A stretch of DNA of 64,000 bases from Ricinus communis (GCF_019578655.1 NC_063258.1:19348802-19412801), one strand, 5' to 3'; shown: positions 34,805 to 46,060, counted from the first letter of the stretch. Numbers and translations: made by a program. Notes: a model not told the origin generated them from the letters alone.

Positions 34805-35805
34805 ACTTTCTTGATAAAATGCAATGTTAGATAGCAACATAAGTAGCAAAACACTGTAATAGATTGACCATGTTCAATTTACACAAAATTTAATAGAAAT
34901 TCGGCAGTATATCAAATTGGTTGTTAACCCAGGAAGCTAGGGGTAAGGTACCCTAACCGCCGAAATCCTGCAAGACTGAAAATATAGGGTGCAAAGGGAG
35001 AACAAAAAAAATAGATAATTACAGATATAATGCCCAATGGCATTTCAGTGCATAACATCACAACGTACCCAATGGTAGCACGTCCAAAACAGAATGAGGA
35101 CAAAATAAATAAAAATAAATATGAAAAAATGAAAAATAAGGGCAAGAAGAACAAAATTAAAATAACACAAATGAACACAAATGAACAATGGAATATGCAT
35201 TAAAGTCAAAAATGACGTACCTGAGGTGAAAAGAAAAAAATGTAATTCGCGGGAAATGAAACTAGAACAAGAAAGCAATGATAAGGAAATCAACAAAAGT
35301 ATAAGAAAGACTAAATGATAATCATATATGAACGAAAAAATAAAACAAGCAAGATTAAGCGTAAAATACAGATTGATTACTGCGATTGTCTCTGACGAAG
35401 TAGAATAGTAGAGAAAGAGTAAGGAAGGAGAGAAAAATCGGCCAAACCAGTCAAATGATGAAAAAATTCATTTTAAATAGGGTTCATGCACCGTACGATG
35501 TGCTTGTCTGTGGCAGTGCAGTAACCGGCCGTCGTACATGCACAGGCATTGCATGATCCCGAATGCGCATATGGGCCCAAAATTGCCCGGAATGCTGGTC
35601 CAAATCACCTTTTACACATAAAAAAATATATTTTTCCTACACTAAATATACTCAAAAACTTCGAAACAGAGGAATAAAAAGAAATTATGAACATACTCAA
35701 TCAAGTAAATCAAAATAAATAAAGTCCAAAAACGTAAAAGCATCGCCAAAATCCTATGTTCAAAAATGCTTATTTTTGTTGAGTCCTAAGCTTGACTCAT
35801 ACGGA
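34805..35805 (-). other. Athila spacer between pol relic and env-like ORF
   Basis: About 1 kb without coding motifs. T-rich minus-strand text gives chance hydrophobic ORFs (35045-35296, 34924-35178). A GC-rich patch at about 35485-35590 (GTACGATGTGC, AACCGGCCGTCGTACATGC) resembles the palindrome blocks of the Athila LTRs. In Athila elements the env-like ORF is thought to be expressed by splicing, and this spacer would be intronic or 5' leader. That is inference. Confidence 0.4.
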
Positions 35806-36125
35806 TCAGCCATCCTGTGCATACAAAACTAGGTCAACTCGTTGCTCACCATCCAACGAGTTACCATGGTAAAGTTTTAATCGATGCCCATTCACTTTGA
35901 AATCTCCCTTCTCAGGATGATGCAACTCCACCACTCCAAATGAGAAGACACCGAAATGGTCCGGACCACCGAGGCTTTGCGACTTTCGGAAGCGAAGGCA
36001 AGAGTTGTACAGCAACACTCGATCCCTGACTTGAAACTCCTTATGCCCACGAATCCTTTGATCATGCCATTTCTTCGTCCTTGCTTTGTAAGTTAACGAT
36101 TTTTCGTATGCCTGCTGGCTGACCC
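35806..36125 (-). pseudogene. Athila integrase C-terminal tail
   Basis: It reads YEKSLTYKARTKKWHDQRI, then FQVRDRVLLYNSCLRF, GVVELHHPEKGDFKVNGHRL and ends at a stop after VLYAQDG. This is the DNA-binding tail at the pol end of Athila. It is fused in frame to gag-derived sequence at about 36125, and the catalytic core is absent. Confidence 0.8.
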
Positions 36126-37277
36126 TGGGCATTATTGTTCCTCCAACTAATGTTGGGATGATTGCGCCATCCAGGGTTGTATGTATTGCTGTAAGGGTTA
36201 TTCTGCTACCTTGGGGCATTCCGCATATAATCAACCTGCTCAACATCAGAAGACACAGCAGAATTAGATGGAAAAATAGTAGAGGATGAAGCAAACATAC
36301 CTCCCACAGTACAGTTCGTACTGTAATGCGGGCCACAACAAAACTCACAGCCAACGTTCGCTGCATGAACCGGCATTTGGAGTTGGTCCATCTTCTTGGC
36401 TAGAAGCTCCACCTGAGCTGCCAAGGCTGTTGTAGAGTCCACTTGGTGGACCACTCCCTATCTTTCTGGTCGGCTCCTAGAGGATTGCCACTGAAAGTTG
36501 TTCATTACCATTTCCTCTATCAAGTTCGAGCACCGCCGGGCGTCTTCTTGTTAGCGCCCACTGCTGCATCCACCATCCGCCTTGTTGCAAGGTTCAACCA
36601 TTGTAGAAGGTCCGAATGTGCATCCACACTGGCAATCCGTGATGTGGGCAGCATCTCAAAAGATCTTTAAACCTCTCCCATGCATCGTACATGCTTTCAT
36701 CATCAAACTGCATAAATGAAGATATGTCATTTCTAAGTTTAGTAGTTATAGCGAGAGGAAAATACTTGTATAAAACATTTTCGGCCAACGCCTTCCAAGT
36801 AGTAATCGTTTGCTGTGGAAGGGATTGCAACCATCTCTTAGCTCTGTCCCTCATGGAAAATGGAAACAATCTCAGCCAAATGGCATCTTCGGTTGTTCCA
36901 TTTATCTTGAATGTGTCACAAATCTCCAAAAAATTAGAGATATGTGCATTGGGATCCTTGCTGGGCAATCCTCCAAACTGCACGCTCTACTGGATCATCT
37001 GGATAACATTGGCTTTTATTTCAAAATTGTTGGCCGCTACAGCAGGTCTAACTATTCTAATTTTTGTCCCATCCAAAGACGGTCGAGCAAACTCGTACAT
37101 CGTCCTCTGATCGTCATCGGCCTGGGGGTTGAGGTTCTCCATCGCGTCAACTCCTTGAACCTGAACTGTAACTCCGTCCTCCTGCTCAACTGCCTGCAAA
37201 CGTCGTCTCAATAATCCGAGAGAGCGCTCCGGGTCAGATAAGGGTGCTATGGGATCAGGGTTAGAGCTCGTGGTCAT
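36126..37277 (-). pseudogene. Athila gag
   Basis: The start is ATG at 37277 (MTTSSNPDPIAPLSDPERS). YEFARPSLDGTKIRIVRPAV leads to a TAG after IQMIQ (about 36989), where the copy at 61771 has a Gln codon. Then 36983-36594 has [38 protein letters not shown] and [18 protein letters not shown]. After frame changes CEFCCGPHYSTNC (36454-36206) is the zinc finger. Gag is the structural particle protein. The C-terminus runs into integrase tail sequence. Confidence 0.85.
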
Positions 37278-37415
37278 AAACTACCTGAAACAGAAAACCA
37301 AACAACCACCAATCAATAAAGATAATAAAATAAAATAAAAAATAAAGAATGAATGAATAAACAGATAATGACTAAATGAACACATAAACAATTCACTATA
37401 GTTTACCGTTATTAT

Positions 37416-37432
37416 CCCCAAAAACGGCGCCA
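37416..37432 (-). other. Primer binding site, tRNA-Asp type
   Basis: The minus strand reads TGGCGCCGTTTTTGGGG, the Athila site with two changes in the middle, six bases from the LTR edge. Confidence 0.8.
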
Positions 37433-37438
37433 AAAACT

Positions 37439-38845
37439 TGATGGACTACTTATGCAACCTACACCTAAGGCAGTGAACCTATCGATGCGGTCTAGCACCA
37501 GTGAGTATCAAGGTCATATCCCTAGAGATCGGGTAAACCTAAAGTTACTATTGTTCGTTATGTTATTTAGTCTGAAATAAGGTGCGAAAAAGTCTAAATT
37601 AATTAACTAATGCTTATGAATGCAACTAAAGGAACAACAGCAATTGACAATCGAAAGACAACCGTAACAAAGAAGCAAACCCAAAAGGGACCTAAGTGAT
37701 GGAATTCTAAGGTTGATTTTATAAATTGCCAATCTTGCTACCCGTGCCTAAATCCTGAATCGAACTCGGCTCCTCTCTCGAGCTCACTCTGTTCCTAAAT
37801 CTGTATTAACCTAATGGAATCTCTTTCTATCAGATTATTACAGATTAGCATTAAGCGTGATTTAGAACTATTAAGAGTTGTTAATTCTTAATCCGGCGAG
37901 TGAATTAACCTTATCTCTAAGTGTTAACTACCAGTTCTTACTATTTAATTTCCAATTGTAAAAAGCATTTCTCAATGTCAAGAAACAACCTAAAAGACAA
38001 TTAATTTAACGTCTCAAATTAATTGAATCAAATTTTATTACTAAACAGTAAGAAGATTACAAAAATGGCAAATAAAAATCCAATAATTAAACACAATCCA
38101 TAAACAAAGGTGAACCCCAATGGGTTCAGCAGTCCTACCTACTCATAATAAAAGAAACAAATACAAAAGCAAATAAATAACAGAAAAGAAAATGGAACAT
38201 ATAACCGCTCTTCTATCGAATCAGAGTGGGAATGTCGCAAGTGCCAATTCTGAAACCAGCCTCAAGTATGGATCTCGGATGTCTCGATCAATCGTCTAGA
38301 AACTTCAATCTTTGCTTGAATCCTCCAAATCAATCCTTTGAACTGACGTTGGTCTCCCAAAATGTCAAGAGCAGAGGTGCAGAAGTGAGGGGTCACGCGC
38401 GTAGAGAAGTTCATAAATCAGAAGCGGAACCCTATCTCGTTTTGCGTGCACCTATTTATAGGCAGAAGTGCCATTGCCGTGCCACGGTTCGTGCCATTGC
38501 CCGTGCCATGGTCCATGAGTATATGCACGGCCCGTGCCACGGCCCATGCAGGTATGCATGGCCCAGGCAACGGGCACCAACCTCCACAAAATGCCAAATT
38601 TTCAAAATTGTCCAAGATCGTGCAAAAGCCTCGAAATGCGCGTTAACAAGGAATCAACTCTAATAACATCTAATATGCATAAATCATCCAAATAGCTTTG
38701 TTTCTGCCCGTAAATCAATCAATCTCTATCAAAGAGTCTGAAAACCTGAAAAATTCATAAACATATCGAAGTGCGATCAAACAGGAATAAATATGACTCA
38801 AATACGTGAATAAACGACTGATAAACAGTCAATAAACATGCATCA
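37439..38845 (-). repeat. 5' LTR of Athila element
   Basis: It runs from TGATGGACTAC to AACATGCATCA, 1407 bp, similar in opposite orientation to the LTR at 60173-61600. A GC-rich block with repeated GTGCCA, CACGGCCCGTG-like and CCATGG words lies at 38470-38580, over which a chance 145-codon ORF runs. The end abuts mitochondrial-type DNA. Confidence 0.8.
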
Positions 38846-39079
38846 AATCATCTACATTAAGCTTCCCCCATAATACTTGGCTTGTCGCTACTTTGATTCA
38901 AAAGGTAATCGACGATTCACGACTTTCTTTGATTTTTTCAACCGTAACCATTTGTCACTCCGACTACTTCATCCATAGACTTTCTTTTTTAGGCCCGCTC
39001 TAAAAAAAAGTAAAGTAAAGAATAAACTTGCATTCTAAAAGCAGTAGTGTCCTTAGTCAATTTATGCACTCTCCACTTA

Positions 39080-39620
39080 TCTCTCATCTCGAAGTTGTGC
39101 ACAGAATTCTGTCGTATCTTAAGCCGTCTCCTAGGAAAAGTCTTTGATATACCTCTAATAAACATCTTCTTCTTTTTGCCTATGAAGATGCGGATTGGGT
39201 CGACTCACCGATGGATAGGAGGTCTACGAATATGACTATATATTACACATTTTTGTGTGGAAATCTTATGATGTGGAAGAGTAAGAAGCAAACAGCTGTC
39301 GCACAATCGAGTATAGAAGCAGAGTAAAGAGCAATGGCTCATACTGTTTATTTGGTTGAAAACCTTACTAAGTGAGCTTGGAGTTGAGGTGTCTCATCCT
39401 GTGAGAATGTTTTGTAATAGTCAAGTAACAACTCACATTCCCTTCTTAGCTCGTAGCTAACTATTTATTTGAAGACCGAACATGAAATGAAAAGAGGTCA
39501 AGGGGTAAGTGACTCTCGAAAGTCGTCTTTTGTATCGCATGAAAGGAAATGACGTAGATAAGATCATTGCTTGAAGAGTCTCATTATTGAATTGATCTCA
39601 GAATTAGATCCTAATAGTAG
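39080..39620 (+). pseudogene. Ty1/copia RT end and RNase H fragment
   Basis: From about 39080, text equivalent to the RT C-terminus ('HLEVVHRILSYLK') precedes YEDADWVDSPMDRRSTN and WKSKKQTAVAQSSIEAE, the RNase H signature of plant copia elements, where a stop replaces the residue after AEAE. The tail with NSQVTTHIP-like text follows to about 39620. Several frame changes occur. It lies within mitochondrial-type DNA, whose spacers often carry such relics, so it may have been there before transfer. Confidence 0.75.
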
Positions 39621-41959
39621 CTGCTAGCCATAGGTGCTTTATGAAAGCCGGTCCACAATAATGAAAGTACGATTTATTTTGTCGATCGACCAAAAACTAC
39701 TTCTTGCTTTTTTTGCCTCTCTAGCTTGACTACTCTACTTGCTTAACACAGGTGTGATTTTAAGTTCTTGGACTACTTGACTACCCTCCGTCTTGAAAGC
39801 AACAAGCAATGGATTGAGCTGCGCGAAAGCAGTTGCTCGTTAGCGCTTTAGCTGCAGGTTACTAATAAGATAGAAAGGGCTCTTTCTCGCTTGTTTGATG
39901 AGACCATATAAGGCTTTCTTCAATCGGTAAAAACAAGGGATGGACGGAAGTTTTATAAGGCTTTAAGAGATGGGGACTCCAGCGATAAGAAAGAGTCACT
40001 TAGTAAATCAATCGGTGGATCACACACACTTGTTAGAGACAAGGACACGCTTGACTATTTAGAAAGTATAATGAAAGAGTGATGTCTCGGGACAATGTGA
40101 GGAATGGGATCTCCAAAGCTACCCGCCCTTATAAAGAAGTTCGCTAGCAAGGGACATGTCGAACACCTACCTTTCCAACTAAGTCCAACGCGATTCAAAT
40201 TAACAATCCGTTTCATTGTCAGCAAGCGGTGGCCGACAAGGCCCTTTTCCTTAAATATTTTAGGAAGCGAAAAGGACAAGTTTGAAACTCGTTTGGTAAG
40301 ATTCTCCCGAAAGTAGGCATTTACCTAAGGCACATATATTCAGAGTCTCTCAATTATACATGTTTTAGGGAGTTCAACATGTTATGAGTGGCCTACATGA
40401 GCCGGGAACAAGGAATCTAAAAAGTGAAGTGAAAGTCAGCTCTAAACAGGATCCAAATATGTTCAAATCCAGTTCCAATCTAGATATAAAAAAATTTTAG
40501 TTCAATCGTCAAAAGTTTGAGTCTAGTCTTCTTTTCTTTTTTGAGTCAGTTTCTTAAGATAGAATAGGAAATCGGGTTTTCTGAAGAATCTCTCTTCCAA
40601 CCTATTAAGTAAAGTAAGTTAGTTCGAGATCAAAATCGGACCTGAAAGAGACTAGACTTCTAGTAACAGTAGGTGTGCCTTCAGTTGGGGAGAGGTGTTC
40701 ACAAGCAGTGGTTCTGAGCTCTTTCTGGTTTCGATTCAAAAGAGGTAATTCCTTCAGTTGCACTAGTGGATTAAACAACCTTTTTTGTTGAGTGCCAACA
40801 AATTTCATGTGTTTTTAGTTAATAAAAGTACGAATTTTGATAGGCTAGAGGACTGATACTATAAGTTAATTAAAGCAGGGAAAATGCCTTAAAAGAGAAA
40901 TGAAAGGCATTTTTCCACTTATCCAAGGAATCTCTTCTTGGCATTTGTATTTGAGAGAGAGAGCTATGTGTAGGTAAGTTTCTTTAGTAAACTTATTTGG
41001 CAAGTCAAAAGTGAACCCTACGGAGAGATAAGAAAGTAGTCCTGTATGAAATTCATAAAAAATGCATATTTGGAACTTGAGGAGGTCAATCTTGAGTGTC
41101 GAAAGCTATTGCTAAGGTACTCCCCCTCATCTATACAGGATAGGAAATTGAGAGAGAATAGGGCGCCAATTTTGATTGAATAATCCTTTCCTATACTTGT
41201 ATTGAGGTATACAAAAGATATGAGTAAAAGTAGGTAACATAAAAGGAGGGATTTCTGTTTTTTATTAGTAAGGGCAAGTAACTTTCATTTCTTTTATTGT
41301 TTGGTAGGGCTCTAAAGAGTAGATGGTTCATATGTTTTTATAGCCCTCAAAATAATTAGTAGGAGGGTACACAGAGCAAGAGGTCTTGAAGTCTATAGGG
41401 GTGTGCTTCTTAATTCATCCATTTAGGAACCTGGCTCGGGAATAGCTTCTTATTAGTAAGGGCTAATCACAGTAAGAGAGTCCAGTCTTTGAAATAAAGC
41501 TTAGTCTCCCTATAGTAGTATACTAGTAGAAGGCGTAGGTTATGACTTAAGCTGATACAATCAAAATACCTCTATATCTAAAATAAATGGTGCTCGATGA
41601 AACGATCCAGATTCCACACTATACTATAGGCTAGGGTTCTGCTCGTCTCCTTTACAATCGAGTGGTTCCGCTCCTCTACGAAGCTAGTCATTCAGTGTTC
41701 TTATAGAGTAACCATACTAGAAAGAAAATAGAAAAGGCCTTCAAAAAAGAGCGAGAGAGTGATGGGCAACCTTAGTCTATATGTTGCTCGTGGGTCGACA
41801 AGTACTAGTTTCACAATAGTACTAGCGCAAAAGGATCATTCCTTCACTTGCTGATCGTTCGCGAGTTGAACTCGTTCTCTTACCATGCCTTTCACTCACT
41901 CGCTTGAGTCGGACTCAATCACTCTTTTTGTTTTGAGGGTCATTCATTCTTCACTCTCT

Positions 41960-42220
41960 AATCTTGTTGGGAGGTACTACCCAAGGAAAGAAAAAGGTTA
42001 CTTTCAGATCAAGGATAATAAATAAAATAGAAACAAGATAATATCATATATCGAAATGACTTTTGCCATCACTGGAAGGATCGAAACCACATTCGTAGGC
42101 CGATAATATTTCTAGATAGGTCAAACTATTGGAAGCAAATGGAAAAGGAACACTAAGTGGGATCAAAGAAACCAGCAGACTGATCACTAAATAGATACAA
42201 ATAGGTGCAAATTCTGACAT
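41960..42220 (-). pseudogene. nad3: Mitochondrial NADH dehydrogenase subunit 3, truncated
   Basis: The start MSEFAPICIYLVISLLVSLI at 42220 is the plant mitochondrial nad3 start, followed by PFPFASNSLTYLEILSAYEC and GFDPSSDG. After 58 codons a TGA (42044-42046) stands where an Arg codon is expected. The frame then continues as YYLVSILFII and VTFFFPW to PPNKI. Similarity ends at 41960, so 87 of about 118 codons remain. nad3 is a membrane subunit of respiratory complex I. rps12, its usual downstream partner, is not present. It cannot be functional. Confidence 0.9.
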
Positions 42221-42842
42221 CACCACAGCCCACTTGGTTCTATTGCTCCTTGCTTGTGGAGAGGCATACTAGAAAAAAGAGAAGAAAAAGCCCATCCTAT
42301 AACATTTTTTAGATTTTAGAAAGAGGGGGTTGCCTGGGGCGAATCGTAGATTTCATGAATATATTAATTGAATAAATCATCTTTTAGTTCATCCAAATAC
42401 TGCCTATGTAGAGATAGTATTTTGAAGCTCAATTTCAATCGAGATTTTGTTCCATTAGACCCAGTTCGGTTAGAATCAGTTCCATAATCTAGCTTGCCCA
42501 GTCGGGGCTTAAAGTCTTTGATCAGGCCGGTGTAATGAATGATCATTGTTCGAGAACAAAATAATAAGACTTAAGGGTTTCACTTTCGCTCTTTGCTTAA
42601 AGCCGTAACTTCGTTGTTAAACCTTGACTATCGTGAGAATAATGCTCAACTGCTTCAAGTATTAAGAAAGCCATATTGCCCGAATGGAATGCTGTAAGAG
42701 CATGGGTGAGTGGTAAGTATAGGAAGCGCGCCCGAAGGGCAGCGACAACAGTGCGGTTCCAGATGTCATCGCGTCATTGAGATCTGCACTACAAAGTGTT
42801 GGGGACTTCAATTACCTTGTATTGTGTGAAGAGAAGGGGTGG

Positions 42843-42916
42843 TAGGCTTAATAAGGCTCAGACCTACAATATCACCGTTATAAGCGGTATGTTTCAACCA
42901 ATTAAACTATAAGCCC
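42843..42916 (-). tRNA. trnI: tRNA-Ile (mitochondrial type), anticodon changed to UAU; probable pseudogene
   Basis: The minus strand gives GGGCTTATAGTTTAATTGG, anticodon stem CACCG-like with loop CTTATAA and arm GATATTGTAGG, closing TAAGCCTA. It matches the native plant mitochondrial tRNA-Ile whose anticodon is CAU (modified to read AUA). Here the first anticodon base is T. The acceptor pairs six of seven with a G-T at the end. The T stem has G-T pairs. A single C-to-T change in a nuclear copy explains this. Confidence 0.8.
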
Positions 42917-44103
42917 CTACAGATCTCTACATGCAATTTGCTCACTTCAAGAAGAGAGGACGGAAAGAGGGGGCCTTTGTTGTATCTGCTTCTTACTCTT
43001 CCCAGGAATGGAATGAAGAATTAAAAAATTATTATCTTATTGTTTATAGATAGATATAGAATATTAAGTAAAGGCAATGAATAGAAGGACTATTCCCAGT
43101 TAATAGGAAAGAGTATAGATGTAAAGAATTCAATTCACACGCGGCCACCAGCTTTCCAAAAATAAGAGCCCCTATTTGCACATATATAAAAATATCAGCT
43201 TTGCTTTGCATTTCTTTCAGGCATCCGCCACTCTCAATTCGAACATCCAGGATTTGAATTGATGATATATCTACTTTAAATTAGAATAATGCGACTCAAA
43301 TGGGTGGAGGCTCTCTATTTGCTTGCAATGCTGGCTGTTTGCCTTTCGGAAAGGTTTCGCCTATTTGATTCAAAAGGCACTACTAAACTACTGTAGTACA
43401 GCTAGTGTTTGTTAGCAGTACAACGGAATTCTATTCGTCCCGAAAGCCCTTCATATGCAAGCCCTACTGAAGTGAAGTACCAAAGGCGCTCTCAGTGACT
43501 TTCGTAACCCAATTCTTTAGTAGTGAGTTTGAGATTGGTAGAGCGACCTTCAGTATTTCAATAGTAGTTGAATCACAAGCCCACTAATAGCTTTTTTCTA
43601 GTTTATTTTAACTTTTGTGTAGTTGACCCTATTGACTCAAGGTTAGACAAAAAATAGACTCATGTTCATAGGAACAGGGAACCTTTCTGTAGTGGATGTA
43701 GGCTTCAGTTGTTTTGGTACTTTTTCACCACTAGTTATTATTTCATTTAGTAGTAACTAGTTGTTCACCTAGTGTAGGCTTGCTCTGCCAAACGTGTAGC
43801 TTAACGACTGAACTCATTGGCTACATAAGCTAGCCGATCACTTGATAGTGTTAGCCTTTGTCAACTGAAGTAGCATAGCACCAACTGATATCTGATAGAG
43901 CAGATAGATAGAGCACGATGTTGGGCCTCATTTGAGTCGGGTCGTCACGAACAAAACCGTTTGTTTTTAATGTCATACTATAATAGTACCAAAAGGTGAA
44001 CAACATTAGCACAACTATTAAGTATACTCTTTGATGTTGACTTTGTAAACTAATAGGCCTTAGTAACCTATCGGTTACTTTTGAATCAAAGTAGCGATGA
44101 AAG

Positions 44104-44177
44104 GGGGAAATAGCTCAGTCGGTTAAAGTGCTGGTCTGTCATGCCAGAAGTCGCAGGTTGGAACCCAGTTTTCCCGG
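44104..44177 (+). tRNA. tRNA-Asp(GUC)-like gene, degenerate
   Basis: The acceptor strand GGGGAAA pairs with TTTCCC on six of seven positions, with G opposite G at the end. The D arm is GCTC...AAGT with one mismatch. The anticodon stem CTGGT/GCCAG encloses loop CTGTCAT with GTC anticodon. The T arm is GCAGG/CCAGT with one A-A mismatch and loop TTGGAAC, where TTCGAAC is usual. It is unlike the plastid tRNA-Asp (GGGATTGTAGTTC...) commonly found in angiosperm mitochondria. Likely non-functional. Confidence 0.7.
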
Positions 44178-45321
44178 CCCGATCATGCTAACCAAAAATG
44201 GAAGAAGTCATAGTTGGAAAAGGATAAAGTTCTACAATCAGTGAGGGGTTCCTTTGAGTTCTTCATCGCGGGCCAGTCCCGAAATGATACCCTTCCCCTC
44301 GGATGATCATGAAAATAGCGAGAGGTTACAGCCCCCCACCCCTTATATACCATAACTCATCCAACATTCCATGTTCCAAAACAGATCTCGTTCAATGTCT
44401 TCCCTATGATGACTCCCCTCTAAGGTCTCTGGCCTCTCAAATAGATGAGATCTCTATATAAAAGTTTTTTCATGTCAATGCCGATTGAACCAATCTTACT
44501 AGCTGCTAATTTCGGATGATGGTGCTCTATCGAAGGCAGTCGAACGAGCTGCGAAACCTGCTCTTGGATTGGCCACCCCCCATCATCCTCAGATAGGGAC
44601 CGGCAGGAAGGAGAGAGATTGAATCAAGGCTGCATCGGCCGAATCCACCTTAACTTCATTCAAAATAGGAGAGCAGGTGCCTACTTCCTCATTGTGGAGC
44701 GGGGCAGGTGAGAGCAACCGATATGATCTTTAGTCAATTCACGAATCAATCAGGTGAAAGTAAAGTCACCTTGATACTGAACCATATCGAGCCCTTCTGC
44801 TAAAAACAAAGAGCAGTAGGTCAGGCATTGTATTATAGATTATTCAGAAGGGCTCCATATAGTTTATTCATTTTTGGGCATACAGATTGTTCCCCGGTAT
44901 CACCTCAAGAGGGATGTGGGTGCTTCCTCCTATTGGGATAAGGGGAGTTCTATCTCCTTGTCGTAGGAAGTTTTGAGGGAGATATGGACTACGATAAGAC
45001 AGAGGAAGAATCTTTGGCCACTAGCAATTGCACCGAAGAATGTGGCGTGGCTTCACCGATCTGACCTAGAAGAGTCCTATCCGAGCCGAGCCCATTGTAA
45101 ATGGGTTGAAGACGGATTAACAACTCTTGACATAGAAAGACTAAATTAGACATAAATAACTGACATAAGATTGACACTAACCATCTATAATTAACCTGAT
45201 AAGTCTCCTTAGAGAAGAAGCAAGGATTAAATCTCTCAAAATGGACCGTACTCAATATCCCCATCGGTCCTCTCTATCCATACCAGACACATGCACAGGC
45301 AAGGATCATGGAAGAGTAGGT

Positions 45322-46055
45322 TCAGGCGCAAGAAGAAATGAGAGGGGAGGAGGAGTTCACAATTGTTTCCTTATCAAGGGCTTTATTAGAACTTGCACTT
45401 TTTTCCACTAGTTGTTGTTGAATATTTTCTTGGCCTTGGTTAGATGATGGGAGAACAACTGCCATATTCCTAGGCCCAATATCATGTCTAGCCTTCTTTG
45501 CCACTTCATCTTTATTCTTCTTTTGGTCAAGAACTTGAGAAGATCCAACATTCGAACTACCCGGGATAACCTCCAGACTAGTAGTGTAAAGCTCCATGTT
45601 TTCCTAGGACAACACAACAAATTTGTTATGCATGGAAGTTAGCCCCTTCTTAGCATTGTAAACGGCCTTTCCATGATTTCTTCTATTTTTACGAGTAGCA
45701 ATCATCCAAGGACCCACTAGGGGATCAGTTCACATATATGTGCTCCTAAAATCTCCTAAATCCTAGCTTTCGAAATTTCTGCTTCTACAACTCGAACCAC
45801 CATCCTCTGGTCTGTAGACGATGAGTTGGCCTGCTCTGAACTCTTATGTGGGCACACCTATGACTAATGCCCAAACTAACCGAAATGGTTTGTAGGCCTC
45901 CATATTCAATGTGATACCAATGGTTATCCAGCCAAAAATGACCTGGCTTTAACAGATTAATCTCAATACAAACACAAGCAAAGCGGCCTCTAGTAGCCAT
46001 GGCAGTTTTCCTATCAATCTTGATAAAAGTAACAAGACAAGAGGCTATCACCTAT
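45322..46055 (-). pseudogene. LINE ORF1 fragment
   Basis: The frame 46051-45785 has IDRKTAMATRGRFACVCIEI followed by NLLKPGHFWLDNHWYHIEYG, the region before the zinc knuckle in the plant L1-type ORF1 (nucleic-acid binding). The knuckle cysteines expected after 'GLQ' are missing or mutated. 45597-45322 is a Ser/Gln/Lys-rich C-terminus ending at a stop. ORF2 is not seen. The right edge joins gypsy integrase at about 46060. Confidence 0.7.
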
Positions 46056-46060
46056 AACAA

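Larger units (their letters stand above)
31431..38845 (-). mobile_element. Athila element with env-like ORF, pol mostly deleted
   Basis: In element order: 5' LTR 37439-38845, primer site 37416-37432, gag 37277-36126, a fusion to the integrase C-terminal tail (36125-35806), a non-coding spacer, the env-like ORF (34804-33154), a 3' region and a truncated 3' LTR (31985-31431). Protease, RT, RNase H and the integrase core are missing. It could only have moved with enzymes from other elements. Confidence 0.75.
38846..45290. other. Mitochondrial-derived segment (NUMT-like)
   Basis: About 6.4 kb whose character differs from the flanks. It contains truncated nad3, a mitochondrial-type tRNA-Ile and a tRNA-Asp-like gene, plus long non-coding text typical of plant mitochondrial spacers. 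It has a copia fragment near the left end and is bordered by Athila LTR at left and LINE ORF1 at right. The boundaries are approximate, the right one most of all. Since retrotransposons flank it and the genes are decayed, a nuclear copy is more likely than an assembly from the organelle itself. Stretches 39650-41950, 42230-42840, 42920-44100 and 44180-45290 hold no gene I recognise. Confidence 0.75.

Noticed and set aside
34924..35296. Hydrophobic minus-strand ORFs in the Athila spacer
   Set aside because: T-rich, short, overlapping in two frames and without conserved motif; a missing envelope membrane segment was considered but is unsupported.
36691..37214. Long + strand ORFs (139 and 134 codons)
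   Set aside because: They are antisense to Athila gag, and the same shadows appear at 61897-62234 opposite the other gag copy.
38226..38663. 145-codon + strand ORF rich in Arg, His and Ala
   Set aside because: It lies wholly in an Athila LTR and owes its openness to the GC-rich palindrome block; no domain is seen.
40055..40316. Possible mitochondrial ORF or intron maturase piece
   Set aside because: ORFs on both strands are short and I could not match either to a known protein.
44989..45264. 91-codon minus-strand ORF near the organelle/LINE border
   Set aside because: No recognisable domain; it could belong to either neighbour.
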